Positions 7,370 to 15,683 of a stretch of 64,000 nucleotides of DNA are shown piece by piece; the first letter of the stretch is position 1; the number at the start of each line of letters is the position of its first letter. The DNA comes from CBDHDN01 sp965261585. GTDB taxonomy: Bacteria; Pseudomonadota; Alphaproteobacteria; UBA6615. The notes beneath the pieces were generated by a model. It was not told the DNA's origin. It saw nothing but the letters and a program-made list of their open reading frames with translations, and searched no databases. Location: contig CBDHDN010000058.1 in assembly GCA_965261585.1 (NCBI GenBank), forward strand, positions 67,949-131,948. Reading direction: 5' to 3'. Position numbers and translations under genes: made by a program.

Positions 7370-8005
7370 TAGTACCTCAGTGATGATCGCTGCGCGGGCC
7401 TCAGCGTTCGGCGGCCCGATCTCCTCGACCAGGTCTGCCCGCGAGATAAGCGCGCGGTCGACCGCATCCGGGAAGTTGGTGGTGGCGATCAACAGGACGC
7501 GGCGCTGGTTGCGAGCTAGTAGATCGAGTCCGGCGAGTGCCGCGTCGGTTGCCCGATGCACATCGACAGGGTTCGCCTCCAGGCTCAGCTTCTGCCGATC
7601 CGCCGCCAGGGTCTCTATCTCGTCCAGAAGTACGATGGTTGGCCCCTGCGCGGCCAATTCCGGGATCGTGTGTTGGAATAGCTTGGCCACCTCCTTCTGG
7701 CTTCGACCCAGCGCGGCGCTGGCGAGCGCATGCGGGTTGACCTGGACAAAGTTGGTCGTCTGAGGCGTCAACGCTCTTGCTACTTCGTTCGCGAGCCCAC
7801 GCGCGAGCGTCGTCTTGCCGGTGCCCGGCGGGCCTGAGAGCAGGATCAGGCCATGCAACGGCGCGATCTCGAATGGCAACTTCTCCCGCATAGTCAGAGA
7901 AAGGAGCGACTGCGCCGTGAGGCGTTCTTTCTCAATCTTGACAGCGGTCCATGCACTGGCGAAGTGCTGGTCCGGCAGCGTTGCCTGATCTGCGATTAGG
8001 TCCAT
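7370..8005 (-). pseudogene. TRIP13/Pch2-like AAA+ ATPase, 5' fragment
   Basis: First 212 residues of a 290-residue AAA+ ATPase, cut by the IS5 element. Walker A is GPPGTGKT (residues 58-65), Walker B IVLLDE (124-129) and sensor 1 ATTN (174-177). The segment LISRADLVEEIGPPN (186-200) matches the RAD and IGPPS signature of TRIP13/Pch2, the remodellers of HORMA proteins; bacterial relatives include Cap6 of CBASS. The start is ATG 8005 behind GAGAGAGGT; a GTG at 8011 is possible. It follows the STAS-like gene by about 60 bp on the same strand. No nucleotidyltransferase or recognisable HORMA gene is present, so this is not a standard CBASS operon. Confidence 0.8.
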
Positions 8006-8067
8006 TCTCACCTACCTCTCTCCATAAACTGATTCAATGAATCCACTTAACGAGCCGCCAAAAAAAA

Positions 8068-8631
8068 CTATCCGATTCGGTAGTAGACGTACTCGGTTCC
8101 GCCGCTGTCGGCGGAACTCTCACGGCGCATCAGGAATCCCTGCTCCCAGAGTTGCCTAAACTTCGTGCTGGCGTTGGCAGTCGTCATTCTCGGTGAACAC
8201 TCCGCGAATTCCGCAGCGCGAGCAGACGGGCGGTCAAGAGCAAAAGCGTAGGCTGACGTGTTGCCTTCGCTGGGCCCGAGCCCAACCGTGCGTGGTGTGC
8301 CGCCCTGCCATAGGGTGATTGGTTGCTTTTTCTTTTCAGCGGCAGCATCCCAATTCTCAAGCATGTCGAGGTTAGACATGTCGATAAAGCAGAAGCCTTT
8401 TGTGCCGCGATAACGACGGGCAAGCTCGATCAGTGTTTCTGAGGCAAACGAAATATCCACGTGTTGAATATCCTCGACCGAAACTCGGAATACAAGAATG
8501 CCGGGATTTTGCTCCACGAACTCCACAAGTCTCCTATAGACTTCGCGTCCTTCTGCACGACCCCATCCGTCTTGTGCGTCCATGAAGTTACGCAGCCTGA
8601 GTACGGCAGCATTCTCGTTCATCTCGTTCAT
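8068..8631 (-). CDS. STAS-like (DUF4325-type) protein with C-terminal winged helix
   Basis: A 187-residue protein, the only intact member of the broken operon. Residues ~45-110 (GILVFRVSVEDIQHVDISFA, then ETLIELARRY and GFCFIDMSNLD) look like the STAS-like DUF4325 fold, which often accompanies GHKL ATPases in a way reminiscent of anti-sigma and anti-anti-sigma partners. The C-terminus (AAEFAECSPRMTTANASTKF, then LWEQGFLMRRE and EYVYYRIG) resembles a winged helix. It begins 23 bp after the GHKL gene and precedes the AAA+ gene. The family assignment is by pattern recognition; its biochemical role is unknown. A second possible ATG lies at 8622. Confidence 0.65.
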   Translation of the reverse strand: MNEMNENAAVLRLRNFMDAQDGWGRAEGREVYRRLVEFVEQNPGILVFRVSVEDIQHVDISFASETLIELARRYRGTKGFCFIDMSNLDMLENWDAAAEKKKQPITLWQGGTPRTVGLGPSEGNTSAYAFALDRPSARAAEFAECSPRMTTANASTKFRQLWEQGFLMRRESSADSGGTEYVYYRIG

Positions 8632-8654
8632 TTAAGCAGATCTCACCGGGGCGG

Positions 8655-8971
8655 TCAACCGGACAATTGGAAGTCGAAGCAGATGTGAGTTCCCCACAAA
8701 AGCGGGATATCCGTGTAACAATGGGCTGTTGTGTAGGCACCGGTCGCCGGCGTGAGCACCACGCGACTGGTTGGCAAACGAACATCGAGGGGCGCCTTGA
8801 ACTTCATGGCTTTTGCCGCACTGCCCTTGAGTCCGCAACCGCGATCAGTCCCATGGCGCGACAGGCCCTGCCTGAATATCTCCACTAGGAGATCAACGTC
8901 AGGGAGATCTGCGAGGACTGGTGACCCCACCTTGAGCGCCGGTCGGAGTGTCTTCATGATCCCAAGGCCGC
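8655..8971 (-). pseudogene. GHKL (histidine-kinase-like) ATPase, 3' fragment
   Basis: C-terminal ~105 residues of the GHKL ATPase, separated from the rest by the IS3 element. It opens with GLGIMKTLRPALKVGSP, overlapping the G1 box, then a G2-like stretch GCGLKGSAAKAMKF, and ends LLWGTHICFDFQLSG with the stop at 8655-8657. The 13 bp at 8959-8971 repeat exactly at 10377-10389. Keeping one copy joins the fragments into an uninterrupted 302-residue frame. Confidence 0.75.
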
Positions 8972-9007
8972 GTGTAGCGCACCCGGTTCCTTGGACACAA
9001 GTTTGTC

Positions 9008-9903
9008 TCACGCGGCGGGCCTGATTGAGATCGCGGCGTGCCACGCCTGACGAGCTTGAGCGGGGCTCAGGTAGCCGTTCTTTTCGACGATCCACTGGGC
9101 ATTGTAGAGTTCGACGAAGTCGCGGACGGCGTCCCGCAGCTCCGCGATGTTGCGGTAGATGCGACCATGGATGATCTGTTCCTTCAGCGTGCGATTGAAC
9201 CGCTCGGCGACGCCGTTGGTCTGGGGCTCGGCGACGAAGGCGTAGGACGGCTGGATGCCCCAGAACTTGATCTGGTTGGTGAAGTGGTCCGACAGATACT
9301 GGGAGCCGTGATCCATCCGCAAGGCCAGCCCCCGAGCCGCGCCGGCCGCGGTCGAGCCATACAGCCCGGCAAGCCCCATGGAGATCGGCTGCAGGGCGGC
9401 GAAGCGGTCGCCGCGCTTGCAGACATGCCAGCCGACACACTCGGCGTTCCAATGCTCGACGGCGGTGAAGATCCAGCCCCAGCCGTCGTCCACCGTGAAC
9501 ACCCGAACGCCATCGGTGCCCCACGTGAGGTTCGGGGCATGAGTGATGATCTCACCGTCATGGGGATTGCCGCTACGGCGGCGGCAGCGATGGGGCGAGA
9601 GCAGATTGTTCTCGCGCATCAGGCGGAGCACCCGCTTGCGGGCAACCCGGATGTCGCGACAGACCCGAAGCCGAGCCCAGACCTTGCGGTAGCCCAGGGC
9701 GATGCCTCCAGGTCGGCTTCGATCGCCACCAGCAGCGCCTGGTCCGAGATCGCGGGCTTCGGTCCCCGACGCTTTGCCGGCGGCTGCTCGGCGTGCTGGC
9801 CGGAGGTCATGGCGTAGAACGAGGAGCGGGCCATGCCCCAGGCGGCGCAGACCCGCCGCAGGCCGTAGGCCAGACCCGTGCCGGGCGAGGTGGCGGCACT
9901 CAT
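9008..9903 (-). pseudogene. IS3 transposase orfB, frameshifted
   Basis: The integrase-type (rve) catalytic part. The start ATG at 9903 overlaps the end of orfA. The first ~75 residues read AWGMARSSFYAM and PKPAISDQALLVAIEADLEA, then the frame is lost near 9690 after SPW. The correct continuation YRKVWARLRVCRDIRVARKR is in another frame, so a short deletion has removed the usual link. The rest keeps the catalytic Asp (NLTWGTDGVRVF), Asp (RMDHGSQY) and Glu (GVAERFNRTLKEQ), with 35 residues between the last two. The break makes the copy defective in cis. Confidence 0.8.
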
Positions 9904-10331
9904 CGCCGCGACCTCCGCCGCCCCAAAGGGCCGAAGGTCTCCGTCTTGGCCTCCAGCAGTTCCACCTGCATGGTCAACTCTCCGATCCGCTTCATGGCGC
10001 TATCCAGTTCCGCCTGCACCGGATCGCCCTTGCGTTGCTTGAGCGAGGCGTCGATCCCGCCGATCGCTTTCTCACGCCACTGCTCGAGCCGGAAGATCTC
10101 TACGCCCAACTGGCGCGACAGAAGTTGCACCGGCTCGTCACGCAAAAGCCGCAGAACGACCTCACGCTTGCGCGCCACCGTCCATCGCTGGCCAAGTCCC
10201 AGCGGGCCTGCCGGCAAAGCCTGGCCTGGGGAAAACGTGGACGAGCCAAGCTCGCCCGCATTTACCACAGGCCCATCAACAGCAACTTTCTTCTCAAAAT
10301 TATCGGTCATGTTCCGGTCCTCCTTGGACAC
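9900..10331 (-). CDS. IS3 transposase orfA
   Basis: A 143-residue orfA with a helix-turn-helix region (RWTVARKREVVLRLLRDEPV, then LSRQLGVEIFRLEQWREKAI) and a heptad-rich C-terminus (AMKRIGELTMQVELLEAKTE) that would form the leucine-zipper-like coiled coil of IS3 orfA proteins. It overlaps orfB by four bases. The N-terminal ~40 residues are longer than usual, and a start further in is possible. Confidence 0.8.
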   Translation of the reverse strand: MSKEDRNMTDNFEKKVAVDGPVVNAGELGSSTFSPGQALPAGPLGLGQRWTVARKREVVLRLLRDEPVQLLSRQLGVEIFRLEQWREKAIGGIDASLKQRKGDPVQAELDSAMKRIGELTMQVELLEAKTETFGPLGRRRSRR

Positions 10332-10376
10332 TTCGATTAAGCCAATTCTGTGTCCAAGGAAATCGGGTCCGACTCA

Positions 10377-10981
10377 ATCCCAAGGCCGCTATCCGATACG
10401 GCGACTTTGAGACTGCCACCCCGCGGATAAACCTGAAGGGCCGCATATCCGTCTAGCTTCGTGTCGCTATGCGCAAATACGTTGTCTATTAGCTCAGCAA
10501 AAATGGTCCGCGCGGCATCCGCCAATTCATCAACGTCAGTTCGGGTTGCGCACGAGCTTGCCAGAGCCGCCCTCAAGCGTCTCGGCAGCTCCCTATCGCG
10601 TTCGTCCTTGTTTATTCGAGCGATTTCAACAAGGCCCACATTACTGCCGCCATATAGCTTCGCCGTCGAGACAATCGGTCGATCCGGAAGTGCCTTGATG
10701 GAGGGGGCAAGATGCTCGAAAAACCCCATCCTGTTGAGATATCCCATCGTTCCCGCCTCGCCTTCTTCGAACTCCAGGCGCACGTTTCGCGTGGATAGAT
10801 CGAGTTGGTTTGCGAGGGACAGCAGTCGCACAGCGGCATCGACCATGATCTTGCAGTGGACGGGCAGGTAAACCGTTACGTCATAGACATCGGGTCCGTG
10901 CGGTGGGTCTGCCCGCGATAGGGCCGCCTCAAGCGATGTGGCGTCGATCCATTTTGCAGGAAGCTTGATCTTGCAATGCAT
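10377..10981 (-). pseudogene. GHKL (histidine-kinase-like) ATPase, 5' fragment
   Basis: First two thirds of a 302-residue protein. Residues ~25-100 include HCKIMVDAAVRLLSLANQLD and GYLNRMGFFEHLAP. The C-terminal half is a GHKL ATPase with N-box FAELIDNVFAHS and G1 box VSDSGLGI. There is no phospho-acceptor His domain, so it is not a classical sensor kinase; a free GHKL ATPase paired with a STAS-like protein fits an anti-sigma-like or MORC/Hsp90-like switch (inference). The start ATG 10981 (MHCKIKLPAKWID) is preferred over one at 11038. It is the first gene of the broken minus-strand operon. Confidence 0.75.
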
Positions 10982-11146
10982 GGTCGCAACAAGATTGGGC
11001 CGGACAGCGCCATATCGGGTAGTTGGTGCCAGCGTCACAGGCGAAGCTGGCTATGCATTTTCGACCGCAGATAGGGGCCGCGGTAGGTCTGCTGTCAAGG
11101 GCTTTGCTGGCCGAAAGTGCGTCGCCAAGCCTAATCGAAGGCGGCG

Positions 11147-12349
11147 CTAGGAAACCGCCGCCGGTGCCGGCGGCGCAAACACGCGCTGGGGCGCCTCGAC
11201 GCCGCGCAGGGCGTGGGTGCCCAGGTCGTCCAGCGGTTGCGCCGCCGCCGCGGCGAAGCTTTCCGAGGTGACGATCGTGCGGCCCAGGTTGGCCGACAGC
11301 TTCTCCAGGCGGGCGGCGTGGTTGACCGCCGGGCCGATGACCGTGAAGTCGAGGCGGTCGCGGGCGCCGATGTTGCCGTAGACGACCTCGCCCAGATGCA
11401 GCGCCAGGCCATAGGCGATCTGCGGTGCGCCGACCGTCTGGCGCTCGGCGTTGTTGGCGGCGAGGGCGGTCGCCGCATTGGCGGCAGCCGTGAGCGCGGC
11501 GGCGCAGCGCTCGGCCACGTCCCCGTCGGCGGCGAGCTCGAAGATTGCCAGCATGGCGTCGCCGATGAACTTCAGGACCTCGCCGCCCTCGGCGGTGATG
11601 GCGTCGGCCATGATCTCGAAATAGTAGTTGAGCAGCGCGATCAGCTGGTCCGGCGGCAGCGTGTCGGTCAGCGTCGTGAAGGCGCGCAGATCGCAATACC
11701 AGACGACGGCGCTGACCGTCTCGCCCGAGCCGCGGGTGATCGCGCCGGACAACACGCGCTCACCGGTGCGGCGGCCGACATAGGTGTTCATCAGGCTGCG
11801 CGAGATGCGGCGGTTCGCCTGCAGCTCGACGATGATTGCCAGCATCTCGGTGATGTCGTGCAGGCCGGCGATGTCGGCCGCGGTGAAGCCGCCGGGCCGG
11901 TCGGTCGTCCATGAGACGGAGTTGCACTGGCCGGACGAGAAGACCATCGGCATGGCGACGTAGTCGGTGCCGCCGCCGGCCTTGAACTCGCTGAGGATCT
12001 CGTAGTCGAGTGCGACTGTCGGATCCTCGAGGCGGCGGCGGACGACCGCGCCGGATTCCTGCACGGCGACGACGGGGCTGTTGCGGAACTGCGGGCTGTC
12101 GCTCGTCGCATAGTCGGCCTGCACCCGGCCGGTGCCGTCGCCCTCGCGATACCAGAAATACGCCGTCGCGGCGATCTGGGGATGCAGGGTGCGGACGCCG
12201 CAGAAGGCGCGCCACAGTGGAATGCCGGCGGCGACCATGCGGCCGCACAGCGCGTCGCCGAATTCGCGCATTCGCGTGTGGCGCCGCCCCTCGTGCAGCA
12301 TCCAGGAGACGACGGCCTGGGCGCCATCGGCGGGCGGCCGGTCGGCCAT
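11147..12349 (-). CDS. Class III adenylate cyclase 1
   Basis: A 400-residue protein starting MADRPPADGAQAV, four bases after the stop of the neighbouring cyclase. The N-terminal ~200 residues have a GAF-like look (CGVRTLHPQIAATAYFWYRE, then LPM and VFSSG stretches). The C-terminal cyclase domain has the metal-binding Asp in WYCDLRAFTTLTD and the segment EVLKFIGDAMLAIF, with DRLDFTVIGPAVNHAARLE. The Lys of LKFIGD and the Asp of LDFTVIG are the residues that usually specify adenine over guanine. No membrane segment is seen, so a cytoplasmic cAMP producer is likely. It forms a tandem pair with the gene at 12354. Confidence 0.85.
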   Translation of the reverse strand: MADRPPADGAQAVVSWMLHEGRRHTRMREFGDALCGRMVAAGIPLWRAFCGVRTLHPQIAATAYFWYREGDGTGRVQADYATSDSPQFRNSPVVAVQESGAVVRRRLEDPTVALDYEILSEFKAGGGTDYVAMPMVFSSGQCNSVSWTTDRPGGFTAADIAGLHDITEMLAIIVELQANRRISRSLMNTYVGRRTGERVLSGAITRGSGETVSAVVWYCDLRAFTTLTDTLPPDQLIALLNYYFEIMADAITAEGGEVLKFIGDAMLAIFELAADGDVAERCAAALTAAANAATALAANNAERQTVGAPQIAYGLALHLGEVVYGNIGARDRLDFTVIGPAVNHAARLEKLSANLGRTIVTSESFAAAAAQPLDDLGTHALRGVEAPQRVFAPPAPAAVS

Positions 12350-12353
12350 CGCG

Positions 12354-13582
12354 TCAAATCGGCCGTTCGGGCAGCGTGAACAGTTCCTGCGGCTCGCGCA
12401 CGCCGCCCAGCGCGTGGACGCCGAGGGACAGCAACGGCACGTTCGCGGCCTCGGCAAAGGCGGCCGAAGTCAGGAAGTGGCGGCCCATCGTGCGGCACTG
12501 GGTCTCGATCCGCGCGGCCTGGTTGACGGCCGGGCCGATGACGGTGAAATCCAGGCGGTCCGGGGCGCCGATGTTGCCGTAGGTGACGGCACCGAGATGC
12601 AGTGCGACGCCATAGTGGATCTCCGGCAAGTCCTCGGCCCGGCGCTTGGCGTTGGGGCGCGTCGTCTCGCGCGCCGCCTCCTTGACTGCCGCCAGCGCCG
12701 CGGCACAGGCATTGCCGGCACCGCCCAAATCGGCGAGCGGAAAGATCGCCAGGGTGCCGTCGCCGACGAATTTCAGCACTTCGCCGCCATGCCTGTGGAT
12801 CGGCGCGACGACGCGCTCGAAATGGTCGTTCAGGATGCCGAGCAGCACGTCGGTCGGCAGGCGGTCGGTCATCGCGGTGAAGCCGCGCAGGTCGCTGTAC
12901 CAGATCGCCGCCTGCAGTGTTTCGTTGCTGCCGCGGCGAATGGCGCCGTTCAGCACCCGCTCACCGGTCTTGTGGCCGAGATAGGTGTCGACCAGGTTGG
13001 TCGTGACCTGGCGTACCGACAGGATCTCGACGACCATCGCCAGCATCGAGATCTGCGCCATGATGAGGGTTATCTGGTCGTCGGCGAAACCGCCGGGCGC
13101 CTTTGTCGCGAAGTGCGCGGCGTAGTTGCGGCCGTCGCTGAACGGCAGCGGCAGGGCCAGATAGTCGGTCACGCCCTCTGCATCGAGGTCGTCGAGGATC
13201 GGAAATCGCGCGGGCAGTCGGCATCGGCGAGTCGTCGTCGAATGCCCGGCGAGGCCTCGAATATGAGGCGCACAGGGCTCTTCAGATAGGCATCGCGCTG
13301 CAAGCTCTCGTGGCTGATTTCCACGGTCCTGACGGACTCGGCATCGACCTGCCAGATGTAGGCGCCGCCGAGGATAAGCGGGTGCAGCGTGCGCAGGACG
13401 AAGCCGCAGCGGTGGAGCGGCACGTCGGCCCGGCACAGCCGCCGCGCGACCTCGCCGAGCAGCGTCGGCACGTCGTCGCAATAGCGTCCCTGGTTCTGCA
13501 GCCATTCGCTGACAGAACACCCCATGGCGACACTCGGCAGGGCGGCGGACTCGACGGCGGTGTTCAGGACGGGCGCGGACAT
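12354..13582 (-). pseudogene. Class III adenylate cyclase 2, single-base frameshift
   Basis: A paralogue of the downstream cyclase with the same plan. The true N-terminus starts MSAPVLNTAVESAALPSVAM at 13582 and runs in one frame to ADADCPRDF. The rest, FPILDDLDAEGVTDYLALPL onward, is in the next frame. Near 13205 the minus strand reads GATTTCCGATCC where GATTTCCCGATCC would keep the frame, so one C appears missing. The cyclase domain is complete (WYSDLRGFTAMTD, LKFVGDGTLAIF, LDFTVIGPAVNQAARI). It is either a recent pseudogene or a sequencing error; downstream translation of cyclase 1 could depend on it. Confidence 0.8.
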
Positions 13583-13660
13583 CGGCGAATCGTTCCAGGC
13601 GTTTGTTGGCACCACTGTAAAGGTAGATACGCTGGTTCGGAAAACCAGCCCAGAAGCTGC

Positions 13661-13689
13661 TTGACGGCACTGTTGCGAGGCTTGATTTA
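13661..13689 (+). promoter_or_regulatory. Possible sigma-70 promoter for nfu
   Basis: TTGACG (13661-13666), a 17-base spacer, then GATTTA (13684-13689), about 90 bases before the nfu start. The -10 match is weak. A nearby TACAAT (13692-13697) is badly spaced. Tentative. Confidence 0.3.
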
Positions 13690-13777
13690 GGATACAATGA
13701 GTTCCAGTTGATAGGACAGCGTGGGCGACGGCCGTGGCCGCGACCGCGAGATACCTTTTGGAGCAGGGAGCCAGTCG

Positions 13778-14329
13778 ATGTTCATTCAGACCGAGCAGAC
13801 GCCCAACCCCGCGACCCTGAAGTTTCTGCCGGGACGCGACGTCATGGGTACCGCCGGAACGGCTGATTTCCCCAATCCCGAGTCGGCCGGGCGCTCACCG
13901 TTGGCACGGCGGCTGTTCACCGTCGAGGGTGTGACGGCGGTTTTTCTGGGTAGTGATTTCATTACCGTGACAAAGACGCCCGACATGGAATGGCACGTGC
14001 TCAAGCCGATGGTCCTCGGCGCCGTCATGGAACACTTCACGTCGGGCGAACAGGTGGTCCTGGCAAGTACGGACGAGCCCGCGGCGGCCGGCGTCGAGGA
14101 TGACGAGGTGGTCGGCCAGATCCGCGAGCTGATCGATACGCGCGTGCGGCCGGCGGTGGCCATGGATGGCGGCGACATCGTCTTTCATGGGTTCGAGGAC
14201 GGGGTCGTCTTCCTGCACATGCAGGGCGCGTGCGCCGGCTGCCCGAGCTCGACCGCGACCCTGAAGATGGGCATCGAGAACATGCTCAGGCACTACGTCC
14301 CCGAAGTGGTCGAAGTCCGCGCCGTGTGA
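13778..14329 (+). CDS. nfuA: NifU-like Fe-S scaffold/carrier (Nfu)
   Basis: Iron-sulfur cluster carrier of the mitochondrial NFU1 type common in alphaproteobacteria. The 183 residues comprise an Nfu N-terminal domain (MFIQTEQTPNPATLKFLPG at the start) and a C-terminal NifU domain with the cluster-binding CxxC at Cys152 and Cys155 (GACAGCPSST). The chosen start ATG 13778 has GAGCAGGGAG before it; an upstream in-frame ATG at 13721 would add 19 residues that do not look conserved. It is the first intact gene after the IS island. Confidence 0.93.
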   Translation: MFIQTEQTPNPATLKFLPGRDVMGTAGTADFPNPESAGRSPLARRLFTVEGVTAVFLGSDFITVTKTPDMEWHVLKPMVLGAVMEHFTSGEQVVLASTDEPAAAGVEDDEVVGQIRELIDTRVRPAVAMDGGDIVFHGFEDGVVFLHMQGACAGCPSSTATLKMGIENMLRHYVPEVVEVRAV

Positions 14330-14588
14330 GGGCGCTTGACATCGGATCCATCCGCCGGGAGCAAATAGAGTTAGAGTACTTGGCGAACGTTGTGGCGCTG
14401 CCGGCCTATTAACTCAAATTTCACGCAAGAAATGAAGCATTGTGGGAGTCTGGCCACGCATGGCGGGCTGTCGTGAGTCAATATCTTTTCGGCAGCGGCT
14501 GGCCGTGTGAGGTCTTATTCGGTCTCTTCTGTGGTTAACAAATAAAAGCCATAGTGACAACTCACACGAAATCGTCTACAACTTCGAA

Positions 14589-15656
14589 ATGCGTAAACGA
14601 ACCGTCAAGCCACAGAGTCACCGCCGCATCCTCAGCATGGGCCGCATGGCTTGCGACACAATGGGGGCTGCCATAGGCATCTTTCGCGACTTTCGAAACG
14701 TTGCGTTGGGACTCACGATCGTCAACGTCGTCGCGCTGTATGGTGCGGCGCTGGCCTATCCGGTCAATCGCGGTGCGGTAGCGCCGTTCGCCATGGATGT
14801 CCCGGAATTCGCCGGACCGGCCGCGATCAAGGATTTTGTCTCACAGCCGCCGCGGTTCGTCGCGGTGACCACGGCGCGGCTGCAAGCGGCCATGGACGAA
14901 GCCGATTTTCGGCTGGACAGGGTGCGTGGCGGCCGGGCGCCGGTGCCGCGTCTGTTCCTGGCCGCGATGCCGAGGGACTTTCGGACGGTTGGCGACACGG
15001 CGACGCGCAAGGCGCTGTTCATGCAGGCCAGTCTGCCGCTGATACTGCGGGCCAACGAAGAGATCCTTGCCAACCGGCGACATCTTGAGGAGCTGTACAA
15101 CCGCGTGCGGCAGGGGCGTTCGCTCGCCGCGGCGGACGCGTACTGGCTCGCCGCGCTGGCACAGCAGTACGGCACGGCGGCCGACGACTTCGCCGGGCTG
15201 CTCGTGCGGGTCGACGCCATCTCGCCGGCTGTCGCCATGGCGCAGGCGGCGTTGGAAAGCGGTTGGGGCCAATCGCGCTTCGCGATGGAGGGCAATGCCC
15301 TGTTCGGCCAGCGCACCTGGCGGCGCGGCGCCGGCATCGTCCCCAGCGGGCGGGCCGCCGGCAGCTCGTTCGAGGTCAAATACTTCGATCGGCTGATCGA
15401 CAGCGGGCGCGATTATGCCCTCAACCTAAACCGCCATCCGGCCTATGTCGGCTTCCGGGCCAAGCGGGCGGCCATGCGGGCGGCGAACGGGCCGTTCGAT
15501 TCCTACGAGCTGGCGGTCGGCCTCGACGCCTACTCGGAGCGCGGCGCGGACTACGTCGACATGCTGCAGCTGATCATGCGCGCCAACGCGATGGAGCGTT
15601 TCGATACGGCATTGTTGGACGGCGTCGACGGCGTTACCCAGCTCGCTGGGCGGTAG
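14589..15656 (+). CDS. Bax-like glucosaminidase (peptidoglycan hydrolase)
   Basis: A 355-residue envelope protein. The N-terminus has one hydrophobic segment (NVALGLTIVNVVALYGAALA, around residues 37-56), a signal anchor. The C-terminal half is a glucosaminidase/Bax (COG2992) domain with the catalytic Glu in AQAALESGWGQSRFA and the family motifs NALFGQRTW and YAxNLNxHPAY (here YALNLNRHPAY). It likely cleaves glycan strands in the periplasm. Upstream in-frame start codons make the exact N-terminus uncertain; an ATG near residue 17 (MGRMACDTMG) is an alternative. The deacetylase gene converges on it after 27 bp. Confidence 0.85.
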   Translation: MRKRTVKPQSHRRILSMGRMACDTMGAAIGIFRDFRNVALGLTIVNVVALYGAALAYPVNRGAVAPFAMDVPEFAGPAAIKDFVSQPPRFVAVTTARLQAAMDEADFRLDRVRGGRAPVPRLFLAAMPRDFRTVGDTATRKALFMQASLPLILRANEEILANRRHLEELYNRVRQGRSLAAADAYWLAALAQQYGTAADDFAGLLVRVDAISPAVAMAQAALESGWGQSRFAMEGNALFGQRTWRRGAGIVPSGRAAGSSFEVKYFDRLIDSGRDYALNLNRHPAYVGFRAKRAAMRAANGPFDSYELAVGLDAYSERGADYVDMLQLIMRANAMERFDTALLDGVDGVTQLAGR

Positions 15657-15683
15657 GACGGCCTCGCGCCGTCCGGATCCGCC

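Larger units (their letters stand above)
8972..10376 (-). mobile_element. IS3-family insertion sequence flanked by 13-bp direct repeats
   Basis: A 1405-bp element with imperfect terminal repeats: both ends contain ACCCG followed by TTCCTTGGACACA read inward, and the tips are TG and CA (8973 and 10376). The 13-bp ATCCCAAGGCCGC lies immediately outside both ends (8959-8971 and 10377-10389). IS3 elements normally duplicate 3-5 bp, so 13 bp is unusual. orfA is intact and orfB is frameshifted, so the element is probably not autonomous. It lies in the same orientation as the interrupted GHKL gene. Confidence 0.85.

Noticed and set aside
6290..8011. A standard CBASS operon because of the TRIP13-like ATPase
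   Set aside because: No CD-NTase, recognisable HORMA protein or effector nuclease is present; neighbours are GHKL and STAS-like proteins.
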